Positions 1 to 8,072 of a stretch of DNA of 17,500 bases are shown here, piece after piece. The notes beneath the pieces were generated by a model, which saw only the letters and a list, made by a program, of their open reading frames with translations, was not told where the DNA came from and made no database searches. The stretch lies in contig CAUJGJ010000444.1 of the NCBI GenBank assembly GCA_963170055.1, positions 20,001 to 37,500 on the forward strand. Direction: 5' to 3'. Within the stretch, counting starts at the first letter, position 1. The number at the start of each line of letters is the position of its first letter. The position numbers and the translations under genes are program-made. The DNA is from Halisarca cf. caerulea. Taxonomy: Eukaryota > Porifera > Demospongiae > Chondrillida > Halisarcidae.

Positions 1-489
1 TTTTTCTCCATCCTCTTCTTCTTCATCTTCACTGTCATCATCATCTCCTAGTTCTTGGGATTGTGGTGGGTTTCTGTTCTCCAATTCTCGAGTTTCGGAA
101 TTCCCATGCGTAAGGCTGTCACTCTTATCAAACTGCTGGCCTCGGCCGGTCTCCCCTACTGCAGGGAGGGACATATCTGATGGTCTATTACCTCCAGGTT
201 CCACGTTGACACCGTCACTATCCCCATAGCCGGTTTGCTCTTCAAATTCAACTGCGTTGCTCCTTTCAATGCTGCGCAAGTCTCTATCTCGCCTAACTTC
301 CACTCCGACTACAAAGTCGTCGTCTTTCTTCTCTTCCAGAAAATCAAGGAATGATTCCAGTTGGTTTTTCGGGACTACTTTACTTCTCTGTTTGGGAAAC
401 ATGAAAATGGAAAACTGAACAAACACGGTAATGAGTAAGATGGCTAACAGCCAGTAGCGAGTGTCCTTCAGCGTCCTCAGCCCCATCAT
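1..489 (-). CDS. Exon 2 of a type II membrane protein with acidic stem (gene A, runs off left edge)
   Basis: Reading the minus strand from 489, the frame is open for 163 codons to the window edge. A strong acceptor (polypyrimidine tract, then TTTTGTAG) ends at 490, and the exon begins ATGATGGGG. Joined in phase 0 to the 1871-1888 exon, the protein begins MADAKSMMGLRTLKDTRYW and continues with a hydrophobic segment at about residues 18-37, flanked by basic residues on the N-terminal side. That is a type II signal-anchor pattern. The rest is hydrophilic and charged, ending in an Asp/Glu-rich run (about residues 154-169). A cytosolic tail, one anchor and a long polar stem are typical of Golgi glycosyltransferases and sulfotransferases, but the catalytic domain lies outside the window, so the enzyme class is unknown. 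Within the window there is no frameshift or stop. The second ATG could also be a start if the upstream exon is non-coding. Confidence 0.72.
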   Translation of the reverse strand, partial: MMGLRTLKDTRYWLLAILLITVFVQFSIFMFPKQRSKVVPKNQLESFLDFLEEKKDDDFVVGVEVRRDRDLRSIERSNAVEFEEQTGYGDSDGVNVEPGGNRPSDMSLPAVGETGRGQQFDKSDSLTHGNSETRELENRNPPQSQELGDDDDSEDEEEEDGEK

Positions 490-579
490 CTACAAAATAT
501 GAAAAAGATAGAGTTAAATTTATGCAAAAGATATGGAGTAGATGTGCCCAAGTCATCCTTATACATCAGAACTTGCTTA

Positions 580-946
580 GTAAGTACCTGGTTTAGTACA
601 TACTCCTGGACGGTAAGTACTCCTCATTCTGTCCCTGTGTATACCTCATGTACACAAACCAACCCTGATAGTAAGTACCTGGTTTAGTACATACTCCTGG
701 ATGGTAAATACTCCTCATTCTGTCCCTGTGTATACCTCATGTACACAAACCAACCCTGATAGTAAGTACCTGGTTTAGTACATACTCCTGGACGGTAATT
801 ACTCCTCATTCTGTCCCTGTGTATACCTCATGTACACAAACCAACCCTGATAGTAAGTACCTGGTTTAGTACACACTCCTGGATGGTAAGTACTCCTCAT
901 TCTGCCCGTGTATACCTCATGTACATAATTATAACCAACCTTGATA
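580..946. repeat. Minisatellite, four tandem units of 91 bp
   Basis: Units begin GTAAGTACCTGG at 580, 671, 762 and 853. The first three are each exactly 91 bp with only a few substitutions. The fourth has a short deletion near TCTGCCCGTG and diverges at its end (about 946). The array lies in intron 1 of gene A. Each unit contains two GTAAGTA/GTAATTA-like words, which look like splice donors, but on the strand opposite to the gene. Confidence 0.9.
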
Positions 947-1706
947 TTTGAGTACTTTTGATAATAAGTACTAATTGTATGTCCCTTTCAGTGTACTTAT
1001 TAAGTACAAGTTCCACTGCACAGAGGTACATATGTGGTTACAGCCAAAGTGATAGCATATGGACCAGCCTACAGTGGTCTCCGTAGATAAGTATGTTACT
1101 GTTATAATATATCTATACGCAGGGACAACGTACCCAGAATGACCATAGATATGTACATAATCTGACCAATAGATATTGTATGTGCTTCAATTCTTGCGGA
1201 GTTTTATATTAATTTTGCAGTCTTGCGGATTGAAAGCCATCCGCGAATGTTTACACACTCGAAAGTTTAGATCGGGCTCTTGTGCAATGGCAAAACATGG
1301 GTGTTCGCAAACATAAGATGCAAAAATTGCTAAATATAAGATTTGTGAAAGTTTCACCTCACAAAATTAAAGCGCAGAAGAGGGTACGCATGCATATACT
1401 CTGAACATAGATACTCTAAACTACAGTAAGCACTCAAATTTTTGCAGGATGAAACTTTTGCGGGTTTCAGAGATTGGAAGCCTGGTGCAAAAAACTAGGT
1501 CAAGCTCTTGTGCAATAACTAAAGCGGCCGTCAAGAGAACAGGGGTCGTCAGGAAGCACTGCAGCACCTTTGCTCTTTTCTCTAATGGCTTTCATCCACA
1601 AACAGACCAAGTTAATATCAAATAAGTCAAAATTAAGGTAGGACTAAAGGGGATTCCGTGTGAAAATATTGTGAGTCACTGAACTGTGAAAGTTTCATAT
1701 GGTAAC
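947..1706. other. Intron 1 of gene A, no gene; repeat remnants
   Basis: This intronic DNA is AT-rich and has no convincing exon. At about 1197-1250 and 1440-1500 it holds degenerate words such as TTGCGGATTGAAAG and TTTTGCGGGTTTC. They recall the ends of the transposon at 4682-5298 (ACTTTCGCGGATTGCGG) and may be decayed relatives. Confidence 0.4.
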
Positions 1707-1766
1707 AAGTGATTCGAGTTTAAAAAACTCGTGGGCCGCCCACGGCCCTGGAAACTCGAATCGCTT
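1707..1766. repeat. Inverted repeat / hairpin in intron 1
   Basis: AAGTGATTCGAGTTT (1707-1721) pairs with AAACTCGAATCGCTT (1752-1766) with one mismatch. The loop contains its own GTGGGC/GCCCAC pairing. It may be a small foldback element; no target duplication was identified. Confidence 0.65.
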
Positions 1767-1870
1767 GGAAATCGTCTTCGAAGAACTCTTCTGGTCGAAA
1801 AGACTCTTCGCTGATAAAATCAGAAGCGAACGAATGAATTTTACCGAAATATAGCCGAAAGATTACGTAC

Positions 1871-1888
1871 CGACTTCGCGTCCGCCAT
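1871..1888 (-). CDS. First coding exon of gene A (six codons, MADAKS)
   Basis: On the minus strand, ATG at 1888-1886 sits in a strong context (AACAACATGGCGG) and is followed by GCG GAC GCG AAG TCG, then a donor GTACGT at 1870-1865. The exon ends in phase 0, and the acceptor at 491-490 opens an exon in phase 0, so the two join without disturbing the frame. The intron (490-1870) is 1381 bp. The stretch is CpG-rich compared with its AT-rich surroundings, and ATGGCGG is a common start environment in animal genes. An in-frame upstream ATG lies at 1933-1931, so a longer N-terminus reading through the (TA)n tract is formally possible. The splice call is by eye and not backed by transcripts. Confidence 0.55.
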
Positions 1889-1894
1889 GTTGTT

Positions 1895-1897
<3 letters not shown>

Positions 1898-1927
<30 letters not shown>
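1898..1927. repeat. (TA)15 microsatellite in the 5' region of gene A
   Basis: A pure 30-base alternating TA tract lies 9 bases upstream of the proposed ATG. It is probably transcribed 5' leader, since the ETS-type site lies further upstream. Confidence 0.95.
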
Positions 1928-1929
<2 letters not shown>

Positions 1930-1952
1930 ACATCGTTACGGACGTTCCGGAC

Positions 1953-1961
1953 ACTTCCGGT
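1953..1961 (-). promoter_or_regulatory. ETS-type site ACCGGAAGT upstream of gene A
   Basis: The minus strand reads ACCGGAAGT about 65 bases upstream of the ATGGCGG start, within a short CpG-containing stretch that also has a second CCGGAA core (about 1945-1950). ETS-family sites of this form are frequent near transcription starts of broadly expressed animal genes. Its role here is inferred from sequence and position only. Confidence 0.4.
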
Positions 1962-1979
1962 GAAAGTAAAAACAATATA

Positions 1980-1999
1980 GGGCCGCCTTCTGGCGGCCC
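1980..1999. repeat. Perfect GC-rich hairpin (8 bp arms)
   Basis: GGGCCGCC, a TTCT loop, then GGCGGCCC form a perfect inverted repeat about 20 bases upstream of the ETS-type site. It could be a promoter-proximal structure or a fragment of a mobile element. There is no evidence that it is a terminator. Confidence 0.7.
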
Positions 2000-2030
2000 A
2001 AAAAATTGAGTGCACACACAGTATGTATGT

Positions 2031-2155
2031 AATAGTTACCACGTGGCTCCTTGGGGAGTAACAGGTTTACTGACCAAATGCCCAAGGGCATGTAGTGCCC
2101 AAGGGATGAGGTCTGTAAACATGTCGCTCCCCAAGGAAGTTGTGTGGTAACTATT
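2031..2155. mobile_element. Foldback MITE, about 125 bp
   Basis: The left arm (2031-2058) starts AATAGTTACCAC and ends CCTTGGGGAG. The reverse complement of the right arm (2127-2155) starts and ends the same way. Pairing continues imperfectly inward through CCCAAGGG words. There is no coding capacity. A target duplication cannot be assigned with confidence. Confidence 0.65.
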
Positions 2156-2209
2156 TTATCTCCTTTTAACACTTAAAAGACAGCTGCTCTGCTATAGTTG
2201 CTGTATATA

Positions 2210-3261
2210 CCGTATTGTTCCCAATTAAAGCGCCCCCCTTGGTTCCTCTAAAGGTCAAAGGTATATTTTGTGTACCTAATAGGATGAGCCTAAGGCTCAA
2301 ATGTTGATTTATTGGAGGCACTTAGTAATTAGGGGTCATACTAAACACACTTGGGTATCCTGCTGTGTCTGCAACCATAATGGATTGCATTAGATCATAG
2401 GGTTTCAGTAGAGACTTGTTTACCCATACAGCTATGGTTTACCCCAATGATCCTGCTGGTATACACCACAAGTAGGGGTACTTGGCAATTATTATTGTGA
2501 AATGGCCAAGTTTCAGGACATAGTCACCTTTTCAAACCTATCAGTGCCCTTTCAGAAGAGAAGAGAAATTTGCAATCAAGCACTAGATCACAGACTAGTA
2601 CTACCTGTCTGGATAATGGCCTCTCAACCTGAGAAGCAATTCATAGAAGCAACTGTACCATGTGCAGTGAGAGGATATCATGTATACAAAGAAGTGTGGC
2701 GACCCTATATTGGGGATGAATTTTTAAATTAACTTTCCACGAAAATGGTAACACCAAAGACAAATACGCAATTGCTGTTACTCCAGCAGATTGTGGGTCA
2801 CCTACCAAAAGAAATAGCGAAGATTTGCTTCAGAATCTATTTTATTGCAGATAGGGGTACAATCACTGGTGAAGTGATGGACAAGTGCAGAAGAACTAAA
2901 GAAGTTTGTGGAGAAATGGAAGTTCCCAGCGTGTTTACTGAAGTTTTAAGCACACCAGACAGACAAAAATAGATAAAACAGTTCAAGAAATAATTAAGAA
3001 AGGTCTATCATGGTGACTAGCTACAGCTTAAACATTGGTATTGTACCCTGTATACCTTAGCCTAGGCTTACACTTTCCAATAATTCAACTCCGCAAGCAC
3101 CGCCATTTTATTTGTTGTTTGTAATTCGATCCCTAATTAGCTAAGCGCCTCCCTTACCCAAGGGCCACCTAGACAGGGTGTCTATTTACAGTGCCCTATC
3201 AGTAAGAGCCTATCAAAGCAAACTTGAATTTTTCGGGGCGCTTTAATTAGGAACAATACAG
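2210..3261. mobile_element. 1052 bp DNA transposon with 27 bp TIRs and TA duplication
   Basis: The left end, CCGTATTGTTCCCAATTAAA followed by GCGCCCC (2210-2236), matches the reverse complement of the right end (3235-3261) at 25 of 27 positions. The element is flanked by TA on both sides (2208-2209, 3262-3263). TA duplications suggest the Tc1/mariner-pogo group or a similar group, but no transposase is visible, so it is a non-autonomous or decayed element. It carries the broken HIRAN-like reading frame described separately. Confidence 0.82.
2502..2972 (+). pseudogene. Decayed HIRAN-like domain gene inside the 2210-3261 transposon
   Basis: The first open segment (ATG at 2502, stop TAA at 2730-2732) contains VRGYHVYKEVWRPYIGDEF at its C-terminal end. 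The frame then shifts by one: FHENGNTKDKYAIAVTP is readable from about 2735. It shifts back to give IVGHLPKEIAKIC from about 2790, followed by a GTITGEV segment, a basic stretch, a GEMEVP segment and a stop by 2972. The order (G...GDEF, then N..D.YAIAV, then VGHLPKE.A, then G.I.GEV) resembles the HIRAN fold, a DNA-end-binding domain seen in HLTF/Rad5-type proteins and in free-standing and transposon-linked forms. That assignment is pattern-based. At least two frameshifts and one stop make it a pseudogene, unless it is spliced. Confidence 0.55.
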
Positions 3262-3373
3262 TACATTGCACAAGTTGTTATTACGACCTTTTGCACATTA
3301 ATTGACAACTTTTAATTGTTATGACAAACTGTGCTCCTACAGGATACTGCCCTGACAACAGGGATGGTATATA

Positions 3374-3836
3374 CCGTATATGCTCTAATTTTTCGTCAGA
3401 GCAATGTCAGGAAAAAAACGTCATTTAGAATGGAATTGCAAGATTTCTGAAAGGTGGCGAATAATTGGAATGGGGGGGAGGAATATTTAGAATTGACGAC
3501 GGCGAATTAGAACCATCGAAAAATGGCCGTTTCTAGCTTGAGAATTGTTGCACCCGTTCGAGGATACCACGTATACAAGGAATTTTGGAATCTGAATTTG
3601 ACGATTACTTGAACAAAATAAAAACGACGAATATAAACAAAGGAACAGCAGTTTCTCTAGTATATTAATGGCACAACAAATGGCAGAACGAAGGCGTCCA
3701 GCCTGCGTGACGAATTACTAGGGTCTCTGACATAGGATTAGAACACATGCTATTTTGTCATCAATTAGAATGTTTTTCATCCCTTTTGGAGCCCATGACG
3801 AATAATTGGAATAACGAAAAATTACAGCATGTATGG
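3374..3836. mobile_element. 463 bp transposon with 24 bp TIRs and TA duplication
   Basis: The left end (3374-3397, CCGTATATGCTCTAATTTTT then CGTC) matches the reverse complement of the right end (3813-3836) at 20 of 24 positions. TA flanks both sides (3372-3373, 3837-3838). Inside are several near-copies of GACGAATNATTAGAA, the same theme as the TIR interior, for example near 3455, 3500, 3707 and 3797. Such subterminal repeats are often transposase-binding sites. There is no transposase. It carries a fragment of the HIRAN-like reading frame. Confidence 0.75.
3523..3612 (+). pseudogene. Truncated HIRAN-like fragment inside the 3374-3836 transposon
   Basis: ATG at 3523 opens a 29-codon frame that contains APVRGYHVYKEFW and then loses similarity, with TGA at 3610-3612. 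In the next frame ESEFDDYLNK can be read, suggesting a frameshift just after the Trp. The block VRGYHVYKE is identical to the one at about 2673-2699 in the neighbouring element, but the surrounding sequence differs. The downstream half of the domain is not present. Confidence 0.55.
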
Positions 3837-3911
3837 TATATACCAGAAAAACTGCTCTACATGGTGGTCTCTTTGATGTATGATGTCAATTGGAGATAAT
3901 ACAGAGCACTG

Positions 3912-4564
3912 TATTCTCTCTAAAAATTCCTCACACCTTGTGCACACAATTTTTTGTCATTTACTGGTATTAGAATGGGAATGGGAATGGCATATGTCGT
4001 TTTCGCTGGCAAATACCGTATTTTACAGGGTATAAGTCACACCAAGGTTCTGAACAGCATTATCATGCCATCAGCCATAACAAGCAATTTGGTGCATAAG
4101 TCGCACCCCGCATTTTGCCAGGAAAATTTAGGTATCAAAGCTGCGAGTTTCGGACGCCTGATGTCAATGTGAAAGAGAAGAGGACAATGATTGTAGCAGC
4201 TATGCTGTAGGTATTGTGGGCAACCAGGGTAATATTCAAAGCCATAAACTTTGATCTGCAACAAATTCTGCGTATATCTTCACTGTTTCTCCTTCACGGT
4301 AAAACTGTTCTTGGTAAATTTACTGAAAAGGTATTCAACAAACAGCAGGCTATTGTAAATACCGTGAGTACTAACAAGGAATTTCAGCTGTTCAGCTCTT
4401 TGGCGGCCTGTATGACAAAACTTTAGAATTACATCCAGCCGGTGACGAATGATTAGAATTAGTTGGCCAGAACCATAAAACAGGAAGTTTGTCCCTATTA
4501 GAATGGACTTTCCTACTAAAAATTCGGTGACAAATTTTAGGAGTGACAAATTTTATAGAGAATA
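3912..4564. mobile_element. Possible decayed element with imperfect inverted ends
   Basis: TATTCTCTCTAAAAATTCC at 3912 resembles the reverse complement of the sequence ending at 4564 (TATTCTCTATAAAATTTG). GACGAATGATTAGAATTAG-type words near 4446 link it to the 3374-3836 family. Near 4013 it also contains a solitary TACCGTATTTTACAGGG, which looks like one end of another CCGTAT-type element, followed by a repeated ATAAGTC.CACC word (about 4034 and 4095). No target duplication or transposase was found. Open frames here are short and unrecognised. Confidence 0.35.
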
Positions 4565-4681
4565 GGTATGTCTGACTGTAGATGGTCTGGCCACATCCAG
4601 ACTGCTAATTGCCTCATTGACACACATCTCAGGTCATAGGTAGTCTTTGAATAAAGGAGGTGTAAATACAAGCCTAGACTA

Positions 4682-5298
4682 CCGTATGCGAGTTAACTTT
4701 GGCGGGACTAAACTTTCGCGGATTGCGGATTTTCAAATTTTCGCAGTTTTTACTTTCGCGGATGCAAGGGTCCTAATATTATATTACATGTATGCACTAG
4801 TATATCCATACTAATAAAAATAATGAAGCTGAGCGGATTTTTTGCTGTTAGCGCCGAAATTAGCGAACCAAGTCCAATTCTGTTCTTGTCTTGAGGTTTG
4901 GTTGTAATGATTCGCCGATAAGAAGTCTCTCAACGAACGAAATAGGCCTGCCTTTGAACGGGAAGCTGGACCGCCGCAAGTGTTAATTGCCGTTCAGGCT
5001 GTGACCATGGATACTCGACTTTCACAGATGAAGTGGGAACTTTACCAGTTCTATGATCGGCAGTTTCAAGATGAAGCTGAATGAAAACTGATGATCTAAC
5101 GGTAGGTCGTTCGTTTTTACACCTATAAACAATGCAAATGCAACAATAGAACAACGGCCATTATTAGGCTGAACGGCATCCATTTTATACAGTTACGCAA
5201 ACTTTGCTTTAATATTCGCGGAAGGAATTATTCGCGGATGGCTCCCGAACCGCGAATACCGTGAAAGTTTAGTCCTGCGAAAGTTAACTCGCATATGG
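4682..5298. mobile_element. 617 bp transposon with 40 bp TIRs and TA duplication
   Basis: The first 40 bases (4682-4721, starting CCGTATGCGAGTTAAC) match the reverse complement of the last 40 (5259-5298) at 36 positions. TA lies on both sides (4680-4681, 5299-5300). CGCGGAT words are repeated inside both ends. There is no recognisable coding sequence. The CCGTAT/CCATAT terminus is shared with the elements at 2210 and 3374, although the TIR interiors differ. Confidence 0.85.
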
Positions 5299-5830
5299 TA
5301 TAGGGACAAGAGGTACGCATGATTATCAGGACCTAATGGTATTCAGCACTTGAAAACATAAACAAACAAGTTTATCTTCTATTGTGTGCAGAACACAAAC
5401 TTCTGATATAGTGTTACAAAGGTCAGCACATTGTAGACACCAGAAATGCAAATTTGATACTTTGATCCATAACAATAATATTAAATGGTGCAGTGGTGCG
5501 TAACCATTCAAAATGATGAAAGGATGTAGGATTGCCACAGGACCCTGCTAAAAGGTTTTACCAAAAAGCATCCTCCAAAACTTACAAAATGCTGATAATA
5601 CTATTAGACTGATTCGTGGAAGATTAACCATGCAAAAGGTCTCTACCTTAACTGTATTGTATATACGCACATTGCACACTATGAACAAACACAAGGGGAT
5701 GGAGTGACATTATCATTCCTGAAGTTCGTAGAAGGTCCAATACGCTATGGCAGTGAAAATAGATCTCCTGTCCCAAACAATGTGTTGTGGACAACAAACA
5801 ACAGCTGCGGAAACACGCATTGCATGGCAC
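5299..5830. other. No gene seen
   Basis: AT-rich sequence with short open frames that resemble nothing known and have no splice context. No repeat with clear ends was found. Confidence 0.4.
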
Positions 5831-5880
5831 CTCTGTAATCAGACATTCTAATCTGTCCATCTTATGAGGTGTAGTCACTA
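5831..5880 (-). repeat. Third copy of the 'CACCTCATAAGATGG' repeat family
   Basis: The reverse complement reads TAGTGACTACACCTCATAAG and continues to match the 54 bp repeats at 11349 and 12047, with a 4-base deletion and a few substitutions. Just downstream (about 5910-5930) CTCTGTAATCTGACAACC is related to the same element. It appears to be a fragment of the pogo/Tigger-like family seen at 11250-12109. Confidence 0.65.
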
Positions 5881-6010
5881 TATTAGTGTATGGTAACTGT
5901 CACTCTGTAATCTGACAACCTACTAATGTGACACTATTTTCAAGTCCCATTGAGTGTCACTGACTTGGGGGAATATCACTGTGTGCATGTGTGTATGTAT
6001 GTGTGGTGTG

Positions 6011-6012
<2 letters not shown>

Positions 6013-6101
<89 letters not shown>
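6013..6101. repeat. (GT)n microsatellite, about 44 units
   Basis: Uninterrupted GT dinucleotides over 89 bases, followed by a GACA interruption and a short second run to about 6116. Open frames across it encode only Thr-His or Cys-Val repeats and are artefacts. Confidence 0.98.
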
Positions 6102-6102
<1 letters not shown>

Positions 6103-6163
6103 CAGTGTGTGTGTGTTTGCGTGCATGTATGAAATGGACATCAAATATCGCTAAGCCAAATGC

Positions 6164-6188
6164 CTGACCCAAATCCTTTTTGGGTCAG
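6164..6188. repeat. Perfect 10 bp inverted repeat, 5 bp loop
   Basis: CTGACCCAAA at 6164-6173 pairs with TTTGGGTCAG at 6179-6188. It is a small stand-alone hairpin with no gene boundary nearby. Confidence 0.75.
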
Positions 6189-6617
6189 ACAAATCACCAA
6201 AATGGTTGGAAAATGTCTGAAGGCTGACCATTATTTCTAACACAGCTATAACGCCCTAGTGCCGGTTTGCACACAGCAGCTTAATATCAATATCAATCAA
6301 TCAATCAATACAGGGATAGCAGTTTCTCTATACTGGGTTTTAGTATGACCAAAGCTACACTTGCTGACTACGGAGTACAGGATCTGCTGCCCTTGTATCC
6401 AGGGAATGGCACCACCTGTCTATAGAGACCATGATTTGTTGGTCTCTTGAGTGGCCTTTATACACAGGGCTCACTGAACATGGTACTGCTTGACTCTCAG
6501 ACAACAATGATGAGAAACAATGGATGTAGCTTGTGGTTTAACCCTGCTTCACCCTACACATTGCATGAGAATGGCACAAGTCGTGCATGTGCAACTGCTC
6601 GGTATGCAGTAGAGGAA
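6189..6617. other. No gene seen; short ATCA tetranucleotide run
   Basis: Contains AATCAATCAATCAATCAAT-type simple sequence near 6290-6310. The open frames on both strands are short and unrecognised. Confidence 0.4.
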
Positions 6618-6658
6618 ATGGAGGCATAGATACTCGACGAGTATCTATGATGGAGGCA
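6618..6658. repeat. 12 bp-arm palindrome flanked by 9 bp direct repeats
   Basis: CATAGATACTCG (6625-6636), one central A, then CGAGTATCTATG (6638-6649) form a perfect inverted repeat. ATGGAGGCA occurs immediately around it at 6618-6626 and 6650-6658. The arrangement resembles a tiny insertion with a target duplication, although the direct repeat overlaps the palindrome by two bases. Confidence 0.75.
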
Positions 6659-6811
6659 ATTGGAGGGTGAAGAAACACAGGGCAGCAGGCAAAAGAAGCG
6701 TGTGATGGTGGGCTGTAATGGACAAAGGCAAGAAATGGTTGGGCTCGGTCGCAGTAAGACCTTCACTGCACGTCTACCAACTTGGATTCCCACGTCTTCT
6801 GTTAAGAACTC

Positions 6812-7046
6812 AACTAAGGCTAAGGTAGAGATCGCTAATTTCGAACAGTTGTTAATTCCGAACACCGCTCTTCCTGAGCCCAGGACGAAACTTGGGGGAA
6901 TTTTAGCCTAGCATTTCTTAGCACTAATACAGGACATAACAGCTGTAGAAGAATAAAACTTAGATCTTTCTGTGTCGGCTAGGAGATACACTGTTCGGAA
7001 TTAACAACTGTTCGGAATTAGGGCCCTCTACCTTATAAGCTTAGTT
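6812..7046. mobile_element. Foldback element with arms of about 53 bp
   Basis: The left arm (6812-6864) begins AACTAAGG and contains GAACAGTTGTTAATTCCGAA. The reverse complement of the right arm (6992-7046) matches it closely, with a few substitutions and small indels (AACTAAGC..., then AAGGTAGAG, then the same core). The central 127 bases are unique. There is no coding capacity. Target duplication is unclear. Confidence 0.75.
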
Positions 7047-7364
7047 AAAACATAGATCTATGGTTGAAACGATAGCTTACTTTATTTCTGCTTCTAGGGG
7101 ATCAATAGGGAGTCCTCTCTCCTAGGCAAGCCCTTTAAATTAAATAGGCAACCAATTGGAATAGAATGCCACAGAAATTGATACCCAAACACGTGTCTTG
7201 TATGAAAAATGCAGTACGTGGCGCAAGGGAGCTTCGATTTTACACAAAAGAACCGACAACGACTGCTCAGAAAGGTTACCTATCTTGAGACACCTAAAGT
7301 ACCTCCAAGGATACCCGCTTACCTTGGCCTGCTTGAGCGAATCGAGCGTCCTAGCGCCTTGTAA

Positions 7365-7499
7365 CTACTTCTCTGCCAAAGCCGCGTGCAAATCGCCCAG
7401 TATGCCACGCTGGTCTTGCATAGCCGGACTGCTACTTGCGTCCTCTTTCGGCGTCCATTTATCTACCGCGAAATTAGATTCATAGGTTTCCTCCATCAT
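7365..7499 (-). CDS. Weak candidate small open frame behind a TATA-like box
   Basis: On the minus strand, ATGATGGAGGAAACC at 7499 opens 44 codons (MMEETYESNFAVDKW... ending LHAALAEK) with TAG at 7367-7365. About 40 bases upstream is TTTATATAC (7543-7535). The transcript would then meet a good donor, CAAG|GTAAGC, at 7323/7322. The block is richer in G+C than its surroundings, which favours a real exon. It may be a first exon carrying an upstream open frame, or a short protein with a 3' UTR intron. I recognise no family, and no downstream exon was found. It could equally be chance. Confidence 0.25.
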   Translation of the reverse strand: MMEETYESNFAVDKWTPKEDASSSPAMQDQRGILGDLHAALAEK

Positions 7500-7534
7500 T
7501 AATTTGCGGCCACTAGCTTCCCGACAATGACTCC

Positions 7535-7543
7535 GTATATAAA
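7535..7543 (-). promoter_or_regulatory. TATA-like box TTTATATAC
   Basis: It lies about 36-44 bases before the ATG at 7499 on the minus strand, with TCATTGT (possible initiator) between them. It is meaningful only if the candidate exon is real. Confidence 0.25.
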
Positions 7544-7583
7544 CTTCGCACGCCAGAAGACAATGCAACACATGAATAATCAT

Positions 7584-8072
7584 AATCTTAGATTTTAGAT
7601 ATTACTGATGCTCATAAGGTAACTATTTGTATTATAATATATGTAATAATGTATTGCATCTACCATACAATGGGAATTTCACCATACATAAGATTAAAAA
7701 ACAATAAACTGCAATTTACTGATTAATTTGTGAAAATGGTCGTCACACAAAAACAATGTCTACTATAATATGCGTGTAGCTGTGAGACCTCACTATATCT
7801 GCACCCATATGTTCCCTCATTTAATTCAACAGTACTTGACAATATACTATACTGCTCCTTATCTGTAATTTTGAATTTAATTGTCCAGATCGAATGGATG
7901 TGTGTCGTTAATTAATTAAGTGAGGTCTAACTGCAGTGGAATTAAGCTTCCTCACCATGCAAAGATTGAATATATGCAATCAGGTGCACACACTTAGCTC
8001 ATTTATCAATCACTCAGTTATAAAATTAACTTGATCTTTTGTCCAAATCGAATGCTCTATTGTATGTGAATA
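7584..8072. other. No gene seen
   Basis: AT-rich sequence with no convincing open frame, splice pair or repeat with defined ends. Confidence 0.4.

Noticed and set aside
580..946. Possible CRISPR-like array
   Set aside because: Units are contiguous 91 bp tandem repeats without spacers, in a eukaryotic intron.
5923..6172. Open frames encoding Thr-His repeats across the GT tract
   Set aside because: They are translations of a dinucleotide repeat in all frames, with no independent coding evidence.
6554..6911. Overlapping 103- and 83-codon frames on opposite strands
   Set aside because: The frames run into a foldback element and have no splice sites or family resemblance.
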